From: Lentibacillus amyloliquefaciens
GTDB lineage: Bacteria; Bacillota; Bacilli; Bacillales; Amphibacillaceae
Assembly (NCBI RefSeq): GCF_001307805.1
Contig: NZ_CP013862.1
Span: 1,612,001-1,676,000 of the forward strand
Length of the DNA stretch: 64,000 bases
Direction of reading: 5' to 3'
The position numbers and the translations under genes are program-made. Of the stretch, positions 1 through 9,100 are shown piece after piece (the stretch's first letter is position 1; the number at the start of each line of letters is the position of its first letter). Below the pieces are notes generated by a model that did no database searches, was not told the DNA's origin, and saw only the letters and a list, made by a program, of their open reading frames with translations.

Positions 1-89
1 AGCGCTGCAATTATCGAACATATCCCATATACGATGGGTAGAAACCAGAAACTATCACGAACGGTTGTCCATAATGACGTTTTCTTCAT
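1..89 (-). CDS. N-terminus of DUF2254-like membrane protein (partial, cut by window edge)
   Basis: Reading the minus strand from an ATG at 89 gives 29 codons that run off the left edge. A GAGG ribosome binding site lies about 8 nt upstream. The peptide starts MKKTSLWTTVRDSFWFLP and continues into a hydrophobic stretch. A short basic start, a conserved-looking 'DSFWF(L/I)P' and then a membrane segment is the usual beginning of DUF2254 membrane proteins. The family call is inference from this short piece only; the function of the family is not established. Confidence 0.5.
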   Translation of the reverse strand, partial: MKKTSLWTTVRDSFWFLPIVYGICSIIAA

Positions 90-269
90 GCTAATCCTCT
101 TTCTAAAAAATCCTTCATATACCTTTACTTAAATAACACGGCGTTGCTATTACCAAACGAGCAAGATTGTGTAACTAACCTCAGTCTTCCCTCCGCATTA
201 AAGAACAAAACATTATTCATGATTGACGCTTCCCTTATTTCTGATTTGTTTTCCACTATCACAACAGAA

Positions 270-500
270 TCAGCTTAAAATAATATAAAAACTTACAAAT
301 AAACTAAATCCCCCGGAAAGGTAAAGAAGAATGGCAATAGCCTTTCGCTCTTCCTGCATTTCTGTCATCCCCATGACCAAAAGCATCAGTCCCAAAAGCA
401 ATTGTGTATAGGGCAAACTCCCGTATTCACCGGTGATTAAACTATAACCTGATAGAAGAACCACTGTAACTGCTAAAATGAATTTAATAGCCTTCATCAT
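270..500 (-). CDS. small membrane protein, DUF3953-like
   Basis: About 76 residues if translation starts at the ATG pair at 495-500, which is directly preceded by a strong AGGAGGAGGA. A longer frame to 542 exists but has no ribosome binding site. The protein has a short basic N-terminus and about three hydrophobic segments separated by a charged loop (MQEERKA). Size and pattern resemble the DUF3953 family of Bacillales. Function unknown. It is transcribed away from the amidohydrolase gene, so the two share the 500-695 intergenic region. Confidence 0.6.
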   Translation of the reverse strand: MMKAIKFILAVTVVLLSGYSLITGEYGSLPYTQLLLGLMLLVMGMTEMQEERKAIAILLYLSGGFSLFVSFYIILS

Positions 501-556
501 TCCTCCTCCTTTATACTGGGGGGCTGTCCCCATAGCCATCATGAAGTATCGTTTGA

Positions 557-599
557 TATTCCGCTATGAGAAGTTTATCGTTATTGGTGGAGCGGAATA
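557..599. repeat. inverted repeat between divergent genes
   Basis: TATTCCGCT at 557-565 is perfectly complementary to AGCGGAATA at 591-599, with a 25-nt loop. It sits between the start of the DUF3953-like gene and the start of the M20 amidohydrolase. It could be an operator or an mRNA leader hairpin; there is no T-run, so it is not a classical terminator. Confidence 0.4.
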
Positions 600-694
600 A
601 TCACAATAAAGCGGGATTAAAAACAATCCTTTAAAAGAACAAGTATACGCATTCAATGACAACATTATCACATACATAAGGAGAGATCGCTATC

Positions 695-1882
695 GTGAAA
701 AGTGAATTAATGGATATGCTTGAATCACGGAAAGAAGAAATGATTGAAATCCGCCGGCATCTGCATGAAAATCCGGAGCTATCGTTTGAAGAAGAAAACA
801 CCGCTAATTACATTGCTGATTTTTATAAAGGAAAAGATGTGGAACTGGAGCGGAATGTCGGGAATGGTTACGGCATTATTGTCACGATTAAAGGCGGCAA
901 ACCGGGGAAAACAATTGGACTCAGAGCTGATTTTGATGCACTGCCAATCACCGAAGAAGCGGATGTGCCATTTAAATCAAACAATGACGGTGTGATGCAC
1001 GCATGCGCACATGACGGGCATACAGCCTATATGCTGGTGTTGGCAGATTGCCTCATCCAGCTGAAAGATCAAATTGCCGGTACCATTAAAGTCATTCACC
1101 AGCACGCAGAAGAACTGCCGCCTGGTGGTGCGAAAAGCATTGTGGAATCAGGTGTGCTTGATGATTTGGATCATGTATTCGGCACGCACCTGCTTCCAAT
1201 GGGACCTGCCGGAGTTGTCGGCTATCACAGCGGCTTTTCCTTTAATGGAAGAACCTATTTCAAATTAAAGATTCAGGGAAAGGGCGGCCATGGTTCTTCG
1301 CCGCACACAGCCAATGATTCGATTGTCGCCGGGTCTCATTTTGTAACAGCAATTCAAACAATTGTCAGCCGGCGATTAAATCCATTGAATTCCGGTGTCG
1401 TAACGGTCGGTTCGTTTGACGGAAAAGGAACATTCAATGTGATTAAAGACGCTATTGAACTGGAAGGCGACATTCGGTACCCTGATGAAAACGTGCAAAA
1501 CATCATCGAGGAGCAATTCAAACGCATTGTCAAAGGGATTGAACTGGAATTTGATGTTACATGTGACTTAACCTATACGGCTGATTATCCACCATTGTAT
1601 AATGATCCCGAAGCAACAGCGAAAGTGGCAGAATGGCTGCAGAGCACGGATGATAAGGATATTAAGGAAGTGAAGGAATTTCCAAGATTGGCGCCATCCG
1701 AAGATTTTGCCTATTACCTGGAAAAAATCCCGGGCTCCTTCTTCTATATTGCCTGTACGCCAAAAGGGGTGGAGGACCCATACTTTAACCATCACCCGAA
1801 ATTTGACATTGATGAAGACGCCCTGCTTGTCGCAGCAAAATCGGTCGGACAAGTGGCCTGCAGTTACTTTGATGTAGAATAA
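695..1882 (+). CDS. M20 family metallo-amidohydrolase (N-acyl amino acid/peptide amidase)
   Basis: 395 residues from a GTG start with AAGGAGA 10 nt upstream. The sequence carries the M20D signature: GLRADFDALPITEE near residue 75, then MHACAHDGHTA near 107 with metal-binding Cys and His, HQHAEELPPGG near 138, and GTHLLP near 166. The inserted dimerisation domain begins near FKLKIQGKGGHGSSPH, and the C-terminal catalytic part holds PSEDFAYY and a terminal HHP. The family hydrolyses N-acyl amino acids, hippurate-like compounds or indole-acetyl conjugates in the cytoplasm. The exact substrate cannot be read from sequence. It appears monocistronic, followed by a composite repeat element. Confidence 0.88.
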   Translation: MKSELMDMLESRKEEMIEIRRHLHENPELSFEEENTANYIADFYKGKDVELERNVGNGYGIIVTIKGGKPGKTIGLRADFDALPITEEADVPFKSNNDGVMHACAHDGHTAYMLVLADCLIQLKDQIAGTIKVIHQHAEELPPGGAKSIVESGVLDDLDHVFGTHLLPMGPAGVVGYHSGFSFNGRTYFKLKIQGKGGHGSSPHTANDSIVAGSHFVTAIQTIVSRRLNPLNSGVVTVGSFDGKGTFNVIKDAIELEGDIRYPDENVQNIIEEQFKRIVKGIELEFDVTCDLTYTADYPPLYNDPEATAKVAEWLQSTDDKDIKEVKEFPRLAPSEDFAYYLEKIPGSFFYIACTPKGVEDPYFNHHPKFDIDEDALLVAAKSVGQVACSYFDVE

Positions 1883-1894
1883 CTTACAACACGA

Positions 1895-2039
1895 GGCTCT
1901 TTGCACAGCCAGCGGAACGGTTTTTTTCGCTGAATAAGAGCCAAAGCAGAATCGGACATTTACGGCAGTTTATCCCCCCACTTACCCTGCTTTGTTTTCA
2001 TTCTCAGTCTTGAAGGGGGTATTACTGCCAGTTACATGG
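1895..2039. repeat. composite two-hairpin repeat element, copy 1
   Basis: First part: a nested hairpin (GGCTCTT 1895-1901 with AAGAGCC 1936-1942, inner CAGCG 1910-1914 with CGCTG 1928-1932). Second part: the boundary word GAATCGGACATTTA at 1949-1962, an imperfect hairpin whose arms contain GGCAGT...CCCCCC and GGGGG...ACTGCC, and the closing word TTACATG at about 2032-2038. The same boundary words recur near 26.6 and 59.5 kb around quite different stems. It lies between two convergent genes and its right end overlaps the stop codon of the exporter gene. Confidence 0.65.
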
Positions 2040-2523
2040 ATAAATTGACGAGTGATGACACGAATCCTTCTGCCACTACAGATAATGTTGCCATTACGAC
2101 TGCCAGCGTACTCATGCCCAGATTCGTCCAGATAAACACCTTAATTCTTGAGGCCCCGAGAGTTGCTATTGTACCAGCACCGATCTGGCTGCTAAACAAT
2201 AGAGATGATAAAAAACAAACGCCGGTTGCTCCAAAGCGATCGAACATTCTTTTTATGCGAGGATTAATTCCCACGGGGCCCTTGGGCTCTTTATCGCTCT
2301 TGTGAAATTTATTCAATAGTATGTTGAAAAATTTGTTAATTTTAGCTCCAAAAAATACAAACAACAGAACACTCATTGCATTACCGAAAATCGCTACAAT
2401 TAATGCTGCAAGAGGCGGAAAGTTGAAAACGACGATTGCCATTGGAACCGTTAAAAATACTTCCAGGAAAGGAACCATACTGGTAAAAAATATAAAAAGA
2501 ATTTGAAGTATCACGTTTTCCAT
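2032..2523 (-). CDS. small multidrug export protein family (Sm_multidrug_ex)
   Basis: 163 residues with four or five membrane helices: residues about 5-30, 33-60, a basic cytoplasmic loop at 65-90 (HKSDKEPKGP...RIKRMF), then 95-120 and 130-158. The start 'VPFLEVFLTVPMAI' and the loop RFGATGVCFLSSLLFSSQIGAGT are typical of this family. A drug-export role for the family is by annotation; the substrate is unknown. It is divergent from a TetR-family repressor, which is the usual arrangement for an exporter and its regulator. The last codons and the TAA lie inside a dispersed repeat. Confidence 0.75.
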   Translation of the reverse strand: MENVILQILFIFFTSMVPFLEVFLTVPMAIVVFNFPPLAALIVAIFGNAMSVLLFVFFGAKINKFFNILLNKFHKSDKEPKGPVGINPRIKRMFDRFGATGVCFLSSLLFSSQIGAGTIATLGASRIKVFIWTNLGMSTLAVVMATLSVVAEGFVSSLVNLSM

Positions 2524-2547
2524 ATAAAAACTCTCCCCTTGTCTTTA

Positions 2548-2591
2548 TTAAGTCATTTGACCTAAAAACTATTATAATACAATTGACTTAA
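2548..2591. promoter_or_regulatory. candidate TetR operator pair between the exporter and tetR genes
   Basis: TTAAGTCA at 2548-2555 recurs in inverted orientation as TGACTTAA at 2584-2591, and GTCATTTGAC around 2552-2561 is itself a small palindrome. The two boxes flank the minus-strand -10 hexamer. Their symmetry and position between divergent genes suit autoregulation by the adjacent TetR protein. This is inference. Confidence 0.45.
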
Positions 2592-2599
2592 AAAATCAA
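2571..2599 (-). promoter_or_regulatory. sigma-A-like promoter of the small exporter gene
   Basis: On the minus strand TTGATT (2599-2594) is followed by a 17-nt spacer and TATAAT (2576-2571). The spacer contains one TTAAGTCA box, so repressor binding there would block RNA polymerase. Confidence 0.5.
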
Positions 2600-2611
2600 A
2601 GGAGTTATCAA

Positions 2612-3208
2612 ATGCCAAAAAAAATAGATCATGCTGAAAGAAAAGATCAAATTATCGAAGCGATGTTTCGCATCATTCATCATTCTGGTTTCGAAAATGC
2701 GACCTTACGCCAAATTGCCAAAGAAGCAGATTTATCCTTAGGATCTGTTCAACACTTTTTTCCCAAACAAAAGGATATCTATATGCTCGCAATGGACGTT
2801 ATTTATGAAAGATTTGAGGAGAGAATGCAAAACGTCATACAAGAAAATGAAGGGGCATTTAAAAACGCTGTTCGCATGATTAAACAAATTGTTCAAGCTA
2901 ATACAGAAGAAGAAAGAATGGAGAATGATATATGGATGAAATTTTCCATAATGGCAACGATGAACCCGGAATACCACGAGACGAAGGAAAGCTTACGAGA
3001 AGTAAACCTTAATTTTGCCAAAGATGTATTAAAAATGCTTTATGAGAATGCCTATATTAAAGATCCCGTCAATATTGACGACAGCGCAAATTCGTTAACA
3101 ATATTCATCCACGGCCTTGTATTTGAATCTGTCATTTATGCCAATTTATACAACGCTCAAGTCATTGAAACAGAAATCAGAGAATATTTAAGAAGGATCT
3201 GTATATAA
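2612..3208 (+). CDS. TetR/AcrR family transcriptional regulator
   Basis: 198 residues. N-terminal helix-turn-helix: AERKDQIIEAMFRIIHHSGF then ATLRQIAKEADLSLGSVQHFF (residues about 8-50), with the family hallmark 'T+RQIA..A..S.G...+.F'. The remaining helical domain would bind an effector. The ribosome binding site GGAG lies just before the ATG. It is divergent from the small exporter and very likely represses it. The stop codon directly abuts a long perfect hairpin at 3209-3261. Confidence 0.85.
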   Translation: MPKKIDHAERKDQIIEAMFRIIHHSGFENATLRQIAKEADLSLGSVQHFFPKQKDIYMLAMDVIYERFEERMQNVIQENEGAFKNAVRMIKQIVQANTEEERMENDIWMKFSIMATMNPEYHETKESLREVNLNFAKDVLKMLYENAYIKDPVNIDDSANSLTIFIHGLVFESVIYANLYNAQVIETEIREYLRRICI

Positions 3209-3261
3209 GGGGGTCTGTCCCCCACCATGCTAACACTTTAACGCGATGGGGGACAGACCCC
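3209..3261. repeat. perfect 15-bp hairpin, GGGGTCTGTCCCC-type dispersed repeat
   Basis: GGGGTCTGTCCCCCA at 3210-3224 pairs perfectly with TGGGGGACAGACCCC at 3247-3261. It fills the gap between two convergent genes, touching the tetR stop on one side and the next gene's stop at 3263 on the other. There is no T-run, so it may act as a 3' mRNA end stabiliser or as a bidirectional pause rather than as a typical terminator. Confidence 0.6.
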
Positions 3262-3262
3262 T

Positions 3263-3907
3263 CTAAAGTTTTTTCAATGCATCTTCAATCTGTGTATCAC
3301 CGGAGACCATTTCGAACGCTTTATGATACGCATTTGGTTCCTGAATGGCAGCGATCATGGTTTTGGCAACATCTGCACGCGGAATATTTTCAAACGGCAC
3401 TTCATCCGCCACTTTAATTTTGCTTGTCCCGGCATCATGTGTCAGACCGCCTGGACGCACAATCGTATAATCCAACTCGGTGCTCGAGAGATACTCATCC
3501 GCTTCTTTTTTCATTTGCAGATAGTGCTGCATACGCTCATTGCCCTGTGCTAATGCCTGCACATCGCGTCCTGCACCGATACTGCTTAACATGACGAATT
3601 TTTTAATCCCTAAATTTTCCGTTGCTTTGATCAAATTGATGGCACCGTCGCGATCAACATCCGTTGTTTTCTCAGGACCTGTACTGCTTCCGGAACCTGC
3701 AGCAAAGATAACGGCATCCATCTCTTTGACAGCATAGCCGACATCACGTTCCAAGTCCGCGAGCACCGGCGTGCCGCCCAATTCCTCAATACCTGGCTTT
3801 TGTTCTTCTTTACGAACCATTCCGTATGGCTCATGACCATCCTCATTGAGACATTTTATAAGTAAACGGCCGGTATGTCCGTTTGCGCCAGCTACGAGTA
3901 TTTTCAT
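3263..3907 (-). CDS. NAD(P)-binding SDR/NmrA-like protein (YhfK-like)
   Basis: 214 residues. N-terminal Rossmann motif VAGANGHTGRLLIKCL (residues 4-19), an acidic strand end PVLADLERD, then AVIFAAGSGSSTGPEKT and the YIVRPGGLT segment near residue 150. This layout is that of atypical short-chain dehydrogenases (SDR_a5/NAD(P)-binding, PF13460) such as B. subtilis YhfK. The substrate is unknown; members act as reductases, epimerases or redox sensors. The ribosome binding site AAGGAG is 10 nt upstream. Confidence 0.8.
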   Translation of the reverse strand: MKILVAGANGHTGRLLIKCLNEDGHEPYGMVRKEEQKPGIEELGGTPVLADLERDVGYAVKEMDAVIFAAGSGSSTGPEKTTDVDRDGAINLIKATENLGIKKFVMLSSIGAGRDVQALAQGNERMQHYLQMKKEADEYLSSTELDYTIVRPGGLTHDAGTSKIKVADEVPFENIPRADVAKTMIAAIQEPNAYHKAFEMVSGDTQIEDALKKL

Positions 3908-3998
3908 TTCAAATCGACTCCTTCATCAAAATATCATATACTGCTCCTATTGCCGCTAATCGATCCACCTAAACATGGGACACAGAGCTAACGGGTCT

Positions 3999-5672
3999 TC
4001 ACATTCGGTTCGATCGTATGATAATAATCACCATGAGTATAAACATCATAAGAGCGATAATGGCTCCAATTTCAATGATTGGCAGTTCCCATATGACAGT
4101 GTTCTGGCCAACGAATGCCATACCGATAATCAACCCGGCCATGATAATGCTGAATGCAAGCATCAAAATACTGAATGCGATGCGGTTGCTGATTTTATCC
4201 AGTCGTCGCATGACTTCATTGACATGTTTGACGTTAATATCCAGGCCGACCCTTCCTTTTTTCAAAACTGACAATACATCCTTAACGTCAGTCGGCAGGT
4301 CTGTGAGAATGTCGACATTGTCGCTAATTGACCTTAGCGTGTTGCGAAAAATTTCATTTGGATGATATCGTTTCATCACTAGGCGCCGTGCGAAAGGCTC
4401 CGCTTCGTTCATCAGACTGAAATCGGGATCGAGTCTGCCGAGCACACCTTCCAGTGTCAGAATTGTTTTGCTGATCATCACCATCTCCATCGGTATTTTA
4501 ATATGGTGATGATAAACGACCTCGAATATCCGAACGATAATCTGACCCAGACTGAGCTCGCGCAATTTGATACTTTCATATTGCATATGGAGTTTATCAA
4601 GATCACGCTGAAGGGCATCGATATCCGTCTTCTCATCGATGAGATCCATTTTGGAAAATGTTTTGACCATTGCCCTGCTGTCACCCTGATAAAGATTCAC
4701 GATAATCGAGCCGAAATTCCGCTTCAGCTTTTCGCTCACATGTCCCGTCTCACCGAAATCCAGAAATGCGATGGTATTTTTAGGCAGGATATGGATATTA
4801 CCCGAGTGCGGATCAGCATGGAAAAAGCCGTTTTGGAGAATCTGCTGCAGCATGGCATTAGACAACCGTTTTGCGATCAGCTGCCGGTCATATCCCGCTT
4901 CGTCCAATGCTTCGATGTCGGACACCTTGATACCCGTGACTTTTTCCATTGTCAGCACTTTCGACGTTGTCAGATCCCAGTAAATATCCGGAAATTTAAC
5001 AAACGTCTGATCTTCAAATTGTTTCGCTATTTGTGCCCCGCTCCGTCCTTCCATTATATAATCCAATTCATTGGTCAATATATCGGACACTTCATCAATC
5101 ATGTCACAAACGCGGTAACGCTTAGCCCAGAGCGTTCTTTCCTCGAGCATGTCGCCTATTCCGTGCAGTATTTCAAGATCGGTTTCCATCTTGGGTTTCA
5201 AACCCGGCCGCTGGACTTTTACAACAACATCTTCCCCGCTATGCAACCGGGCACCATGGACTTGCCCAATCGAAGCTGTTGCAATCGGCTCCGGATCGAA
5301 ATAATCGAATAAATTGTCCAGGCTGTCATCGAGCTCAGTCTCCAGTGTATGCTGAACATGTTCAAAGTCGAGCACAGGTGCATGATCCAGCAATTTTTCC
5401 AATTCTGCCGTGATCTCATCCGGCAGCGTATCATAGCGGGTGCTTGCAATCTGCCCCAGCTTGATCGCTGTCGGCCCGAGCTCCTGCAGTGCATAACGGA
5501 GACGTTTACCAATGCTTTTCAAACTTGTATTGACATCCTCGGATTTTGCAACTTTGGCAAGCCCGCGATCTGCCAGACCCACCCGGAACAAAAAATGACT
5601 GAATCCGTTCTTCATCAGTGCATTCACAATTTCACGATACCGCTTCGTATGCCTGATTCGTCTTCCAAGCAT
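3999..5672 (-). CDS. UbiB/AarF/ABC1 family atypical kinase
   Basis: 557 residues. The N-terminal KxGQ motif (AIKLGQIASTR near 70), the alanine-rich loop IATASIGQVHGARL (about 130-144), the catalytic HADPHSGNIH (about 285) and the DFG-equivalent IAFLDFGETG (about 300) are all present. Two hydrophobic helices lie at the C-terminus (AFSILMLAFSIIMAGLIIG and a last one ending in IIIIRS), which anchor such proteins in the membrane. Relatives support quinone biosynthesis or lipid metabolism through an ATPase-like activity. The start has a strong GGGGGTGAGG site. It stands alone, with a 450-nt non-coding stretch upstream. Confidence 0.85.
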   Translation of the reverse strand: MLGRRIRHTKRYREIVNALMKNGFSHFLFRVGLADRGLAKVAKSEDVNTSLKSIGKRLRYALQELGPTAIKLGQIASTRYDTLPDEITAELEKLLDHAPVLDFEHVQHTLETELDDSLDNLFDYFDPEPIATASIGQVHGARLHSGEDVVVKVQRPGLKPKMETDLEILHGIGDMLEERTLWAKRYRVCDMIDEVSDILTNELDYIMEGRSGAQIAKQFEDQTFVKFPDIYWDLTTSKVLTMEKVTGIKVSDIEALDEAGYDRQLIAKRLSNAMLQQILQNGFFHADPHSGNIHILPKNTIAFLDFGETGHVSEKLKRNFGSIIVNLYQGDSRAMVKTFSKMDLIDEKTDIDALQRDLDKLHMQYESIKLRELSLGQIIVRIFEVVYHHHIKIPMEMVMISKTILTLEGVLGRLDPDFSLMNEAEPFARRLVMKRYHPNEIFRNTLRSISDNVDILTDLPTDVKDVLSVLKKGRVGLDINVKHVNEVMRRLDKISNRIAFSILMLAFSIIMAGLIIGMAFVGQNTVIWELPIIEIGAIIALMMFILMVIIIIRSNRM

Positions 5673-5862
5673 GAATTCCTCACCCCCCTATTCCACCTTA
5701 TAGAAGTTGTTAAAAAAGTCTGGTTAGATAACAACCTAATTCCCTGTTCTTAATTTGAGTTAAACACCGGAAAGATTTGATGATTAATTGAATGGTCATG
5801 TCATCACTATAATAGCAAAAATATGTCATGACAAATTTTCAAGCGGCCGTCTCATCTTAAAA

Positions 5863-5890
5863 CAAAAAACCGCATTCAGAGTCGAATACG
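5863..5890 (-). terminator. rho-independent terminator downstream of the sbcDC/GEMM-like transcript
   Basis: Minus strand: CGTATTC, a six-base loop, GAATGCG, then GTTTTTTG. This is a 7-bp stem with one wobble pair followed by a T-run. It is the first terminator after sbcC (stop at 6127) and lies about 110 nt beyond the GEMM-like aptamer. The rest of the 5673-6126 gap shows no convincing gene. Confidence 0.6.
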
Positions 5891-5999
5891 ATTTCAATAA
5901 TAAGTATATGCTCAATCCTGCAAATGAGCTTTGTTTAAATTTTCATCCGTCTTAGCGTTTCTCTCGAGATAATCCCTCCTTCTGATACAATCATACCGC

Positions 6000-6073
6000 A
6001 GGCAGTCCAGCCGTCATCATGCTGCCATGGAAGACCTGTGACTTTGCGTCCCCAGCTTTCGGAGGGTTCGCCT
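6000..6073 (-). ncRNA. c-di-GMP-I (GEMM)-like riboswitch aptamer, possibly degenerate
   Basis: On the minus strand, AGGCGAACC is followed by a GAAA-capped arm, then GGGGACGCAAAG, CACAGGTCTTCC, ATGATGACGGC and GGACTGCCT. These segments and their order match the GEMM consensus (GGCAAAcC, GAAA loop, GGGACGCAAAGC, CAGGGnCU, AUGAUAGCC, ACUGCC). The closing AGGC/GCCT stem is intact. The arm CCCUCC-GAAA-GCUGGG has two internal mismatches, and GCC/GGG consensus bases are changed, so function is uncertain. No gene starts right after it: a strong AAGGAGGG (5981-5974) is followed only by ATT/ATC codons. The sequence is also an open frame continuing past the sbcC stop. Confidence 0.6.
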
Positions 6074-6126
6074 TTTACAAAAGGACCACACCTAATTAGA
6101 TGCAGCCCCTCATTTAAAGAAAGTGG

Positions 6127-9100
6127 TTACGTTACTACAAATTCTGTTCTGCTGTGACCTTCCTTCGTTTTCATCACTTCAAGCCTTGCCGGGAAGATAT
6201 TTTTCAATTCCTGCACGTGTGAGATAACGCCAATCATCCGGCCTGATTGTTGCAGGTCGATTAATGTATCGATTGCTTTATTGAGTGATTCTTCATCAAG
6301 CGTGCCGAAGCCTTCATCGATAAACATCGTATCAATCGCAATGTTGCCTTGGAAGCTCTGGATCACATCCGACATGCCGAGAGCAAGACAAAGCGATGCA
6401 TTGAATTTTTCACCGCCTGATAATGTTTTGACATCGCGCCTCTGCCCAGTGTAAGCGTCATCCACATCAAGGGCGAGACCGCTCTGCTTGCCATGTGCTT
6501 CCTGGCGTTCGCTGCGTCTCAGGGAAAATTGCCCGTTTGACAGGCGTTTGAGCCGGATATTGGCAACATCAATAATCCGCTCCAAATATTCAATCTGCAA
6601 ATAACGTTCAAATGAAATCTTTTGACTGTTCTGTCCGCGCAGCACATCATGCAAGTCGGTGATGACAGCGAGTTCTTTTTCATGTTCGGCTGCCTGTTCA
6701 TGTGTCGTTTCTATGCTCTCCTTTATCGTGATAGCCTGATAACGGTAATCTTTGGATTGATTCAGCATCCGGTATGCCGCTTCGTAAGCTGTTTTTAGCA
6801 TTTGCCGTTCTTCTTCCATTGCCGCAAGATCGACACGTTCTTTATCTTTCAATGCTTCAGCTAGATCATTCACCTGCTGTCTCTTGGCGGTCAGATTGTC
6901 ATTGAACTGCCCGATCGTTTCTTTCAGTTCTTCCCGCTCTGATGACGACATTTTTGCTTGCTTGTAGGCGTCTTCTGATTCAAATTCCGCTTGTTCCAGT
7001 GCTTTTTGAAACTGCTGTTCAGCTTTACTGCTCTTTTCTTTCGTTTCTGTCAGCTGGTTCGTCGCGTTTGAAAAATCAGCAGCGGTTTTGGCAGCTGTTT
7101 CTTTTGCCTGCTGAAACCGCTTTTGCGCGTTCTCCCATGCTTTTTCAAGCTTTGTTTTGTGCTCATCGGTCTCAGCGATTCGCTTTTCCAGTGCCGGAAG
7201 TGTCTGAACGTCTTCCGGAATATTCCGCAATTGTTCTTTATAGACGGCATGAGCTGACTGATAATCAGACTGAAGTTTTTGATGTGTTTTATCCAGTTCC
7301 TCTTTTTGTGATTCAAGCTTCTTTAATGCTTCCTTTTCTGTTTCCTGATTTGCCTTGAGCTGGTTCAATTCTTCACGCTGTTTGTTCAGTGATGCAACTT
7401 CTTGCTTAATATTGGTACCTTTTTCAAATAACTTATCACGTACTTCCGCGGCCTTTTCAGCAGCGATGTCATATTGCCCAAGCTCCTGCTCCTTTTCCAC
7501 CAGAAGCTGTGCATTGGCACTGGAATCGGTTTCTGAAGCCCGGAAGTATTTCTCTTTTTCCTCCATATCTTTTTTCAGGGAGTTAAGGTCCTCACGAGAC
7601 ACCATTTCAGCGTGATTGCTTGCTTTATTCGGATGTTCCGTGCTGCCGCAGACTGGACAAGACTCTCCGTCGTGCAAATGTCCGGCCAATACAACTGCCT
7701 GATTGTTCAACCAGGCTTCCTCTTTATCATTGTACGCTTGTTTGGCGGTCAAATAGGCTTTTTCCTTTTGTTTTAAATCCTGCTTGATGGCCGATTGTTT
7801 GGTTTCAAGGTCGACATACCCTTTTGCCGCCTTATACTGTTCGCTTGCTTCCATCAGGGCTTGCTGTTTATCCGGCAGTTGACTAACAGCCTGGTCAAGT
7901 TCTGCAATCTGTTTATCATGTTTCTCGACTGCTTCTGATTGTTTCCGGTGTTCGGTTTTAGCGTTTTCCAGATCTTTGGCTGACTGCCTGCCTTTTTGCG
8001 CCAGTTTTTCGAGTTCATTTTTCTTGTCATCCAGTTCTTTCACAGTCGGCAGGAAGCCTTTCAACCGTTCGAGTTCTCGCGCTGCCTCGTCGCGTTGATT
8101 TCCTTTCTTTTCTTCCTGCTGGTAAGCGTTCGTGGCTTGTTCGAGTTTTTCACGTGCTTGTTTATCTGCAGTTTCAGCATGCTGTAAGGCATCACGTTTT
8201 GTTTTTTCATCGTTCTTCCAATCCGTGACCTGCTTTTCATAAACTTCAAGATGACTTGCCCGCTCAGCGTTGGCGTGCTGTTTCTCTTTTTCCTGATAAC
8301 CCGGAATCTGCTTTTCTAAGTCACTCAGTTCCGTCTTTTTCTTATCGAGGTCGGCAAATTGATTGTTCAGCATCTTTGCCTCGTTCAGTTCGGTTTGTTT
8401 TTGATCGTGTTTTTGATAGGCATCCTGATAGGCTTTGTCATCCGTCGTAATTTTTTCTGTGTAATATGCGATTTCTTTATCCAGACCGCCAATCACTTGA
8501 TTGATATTGTAATAATCGCTATGGAGCACATCGAACAGTTCAGCACCTTCACGTTCCGGGAGCGCCGTATGAATACTGTTCACATGATGATCGCGTGACT
8601 GCTGCAACTGCTTAAATGCTTCATCAGCCTTACTTTTCCGGTCTCTCAAGAGCTGATTAATCTGGTTATAGCTTTCCGTCTTGAAAAGCCGCCGCAAAAT
8701 TGCTTCTTTATTTTCCGTTTCAGAGGTTAATAGTTTGCGGAATTCCCCCTGCGGCAACATCACAATCTGCTTGAATTGATCTTGCGTGAGACCGATGATG
8801 GCTTCTAACTTTTTATCAATCTCAGAAACCATCTGCCGGTCAACACACGGTACTTCTCTTCCATCAACTTTCTCATAAAATTCATACCGCTCGCCGGTCT
8901 TGGATTTATTTCCTTTCTTCACATGGCCCAGCTGCCGGAGAATACGGTAGTGCCGGCCGTGTATTTCAAATTCTAACTCAATCGATGTATGTTTATCATC
9001 AGGTGCAAAATCGCTTCTGAGCATCCGGTTATCTTCTCTGTCTGATCCGCTGGCACTGCCGTAAAGCGCAAAACAGATGGCATCGAAAATGGTCGTCTTT

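Noticed and set aside
4503..5312. 269-codon frame on the plus strand
   Set aside because: It is antisense to the well-supported UbiB/ABC1 gene and has no ribosome binding site or recognisable domain.
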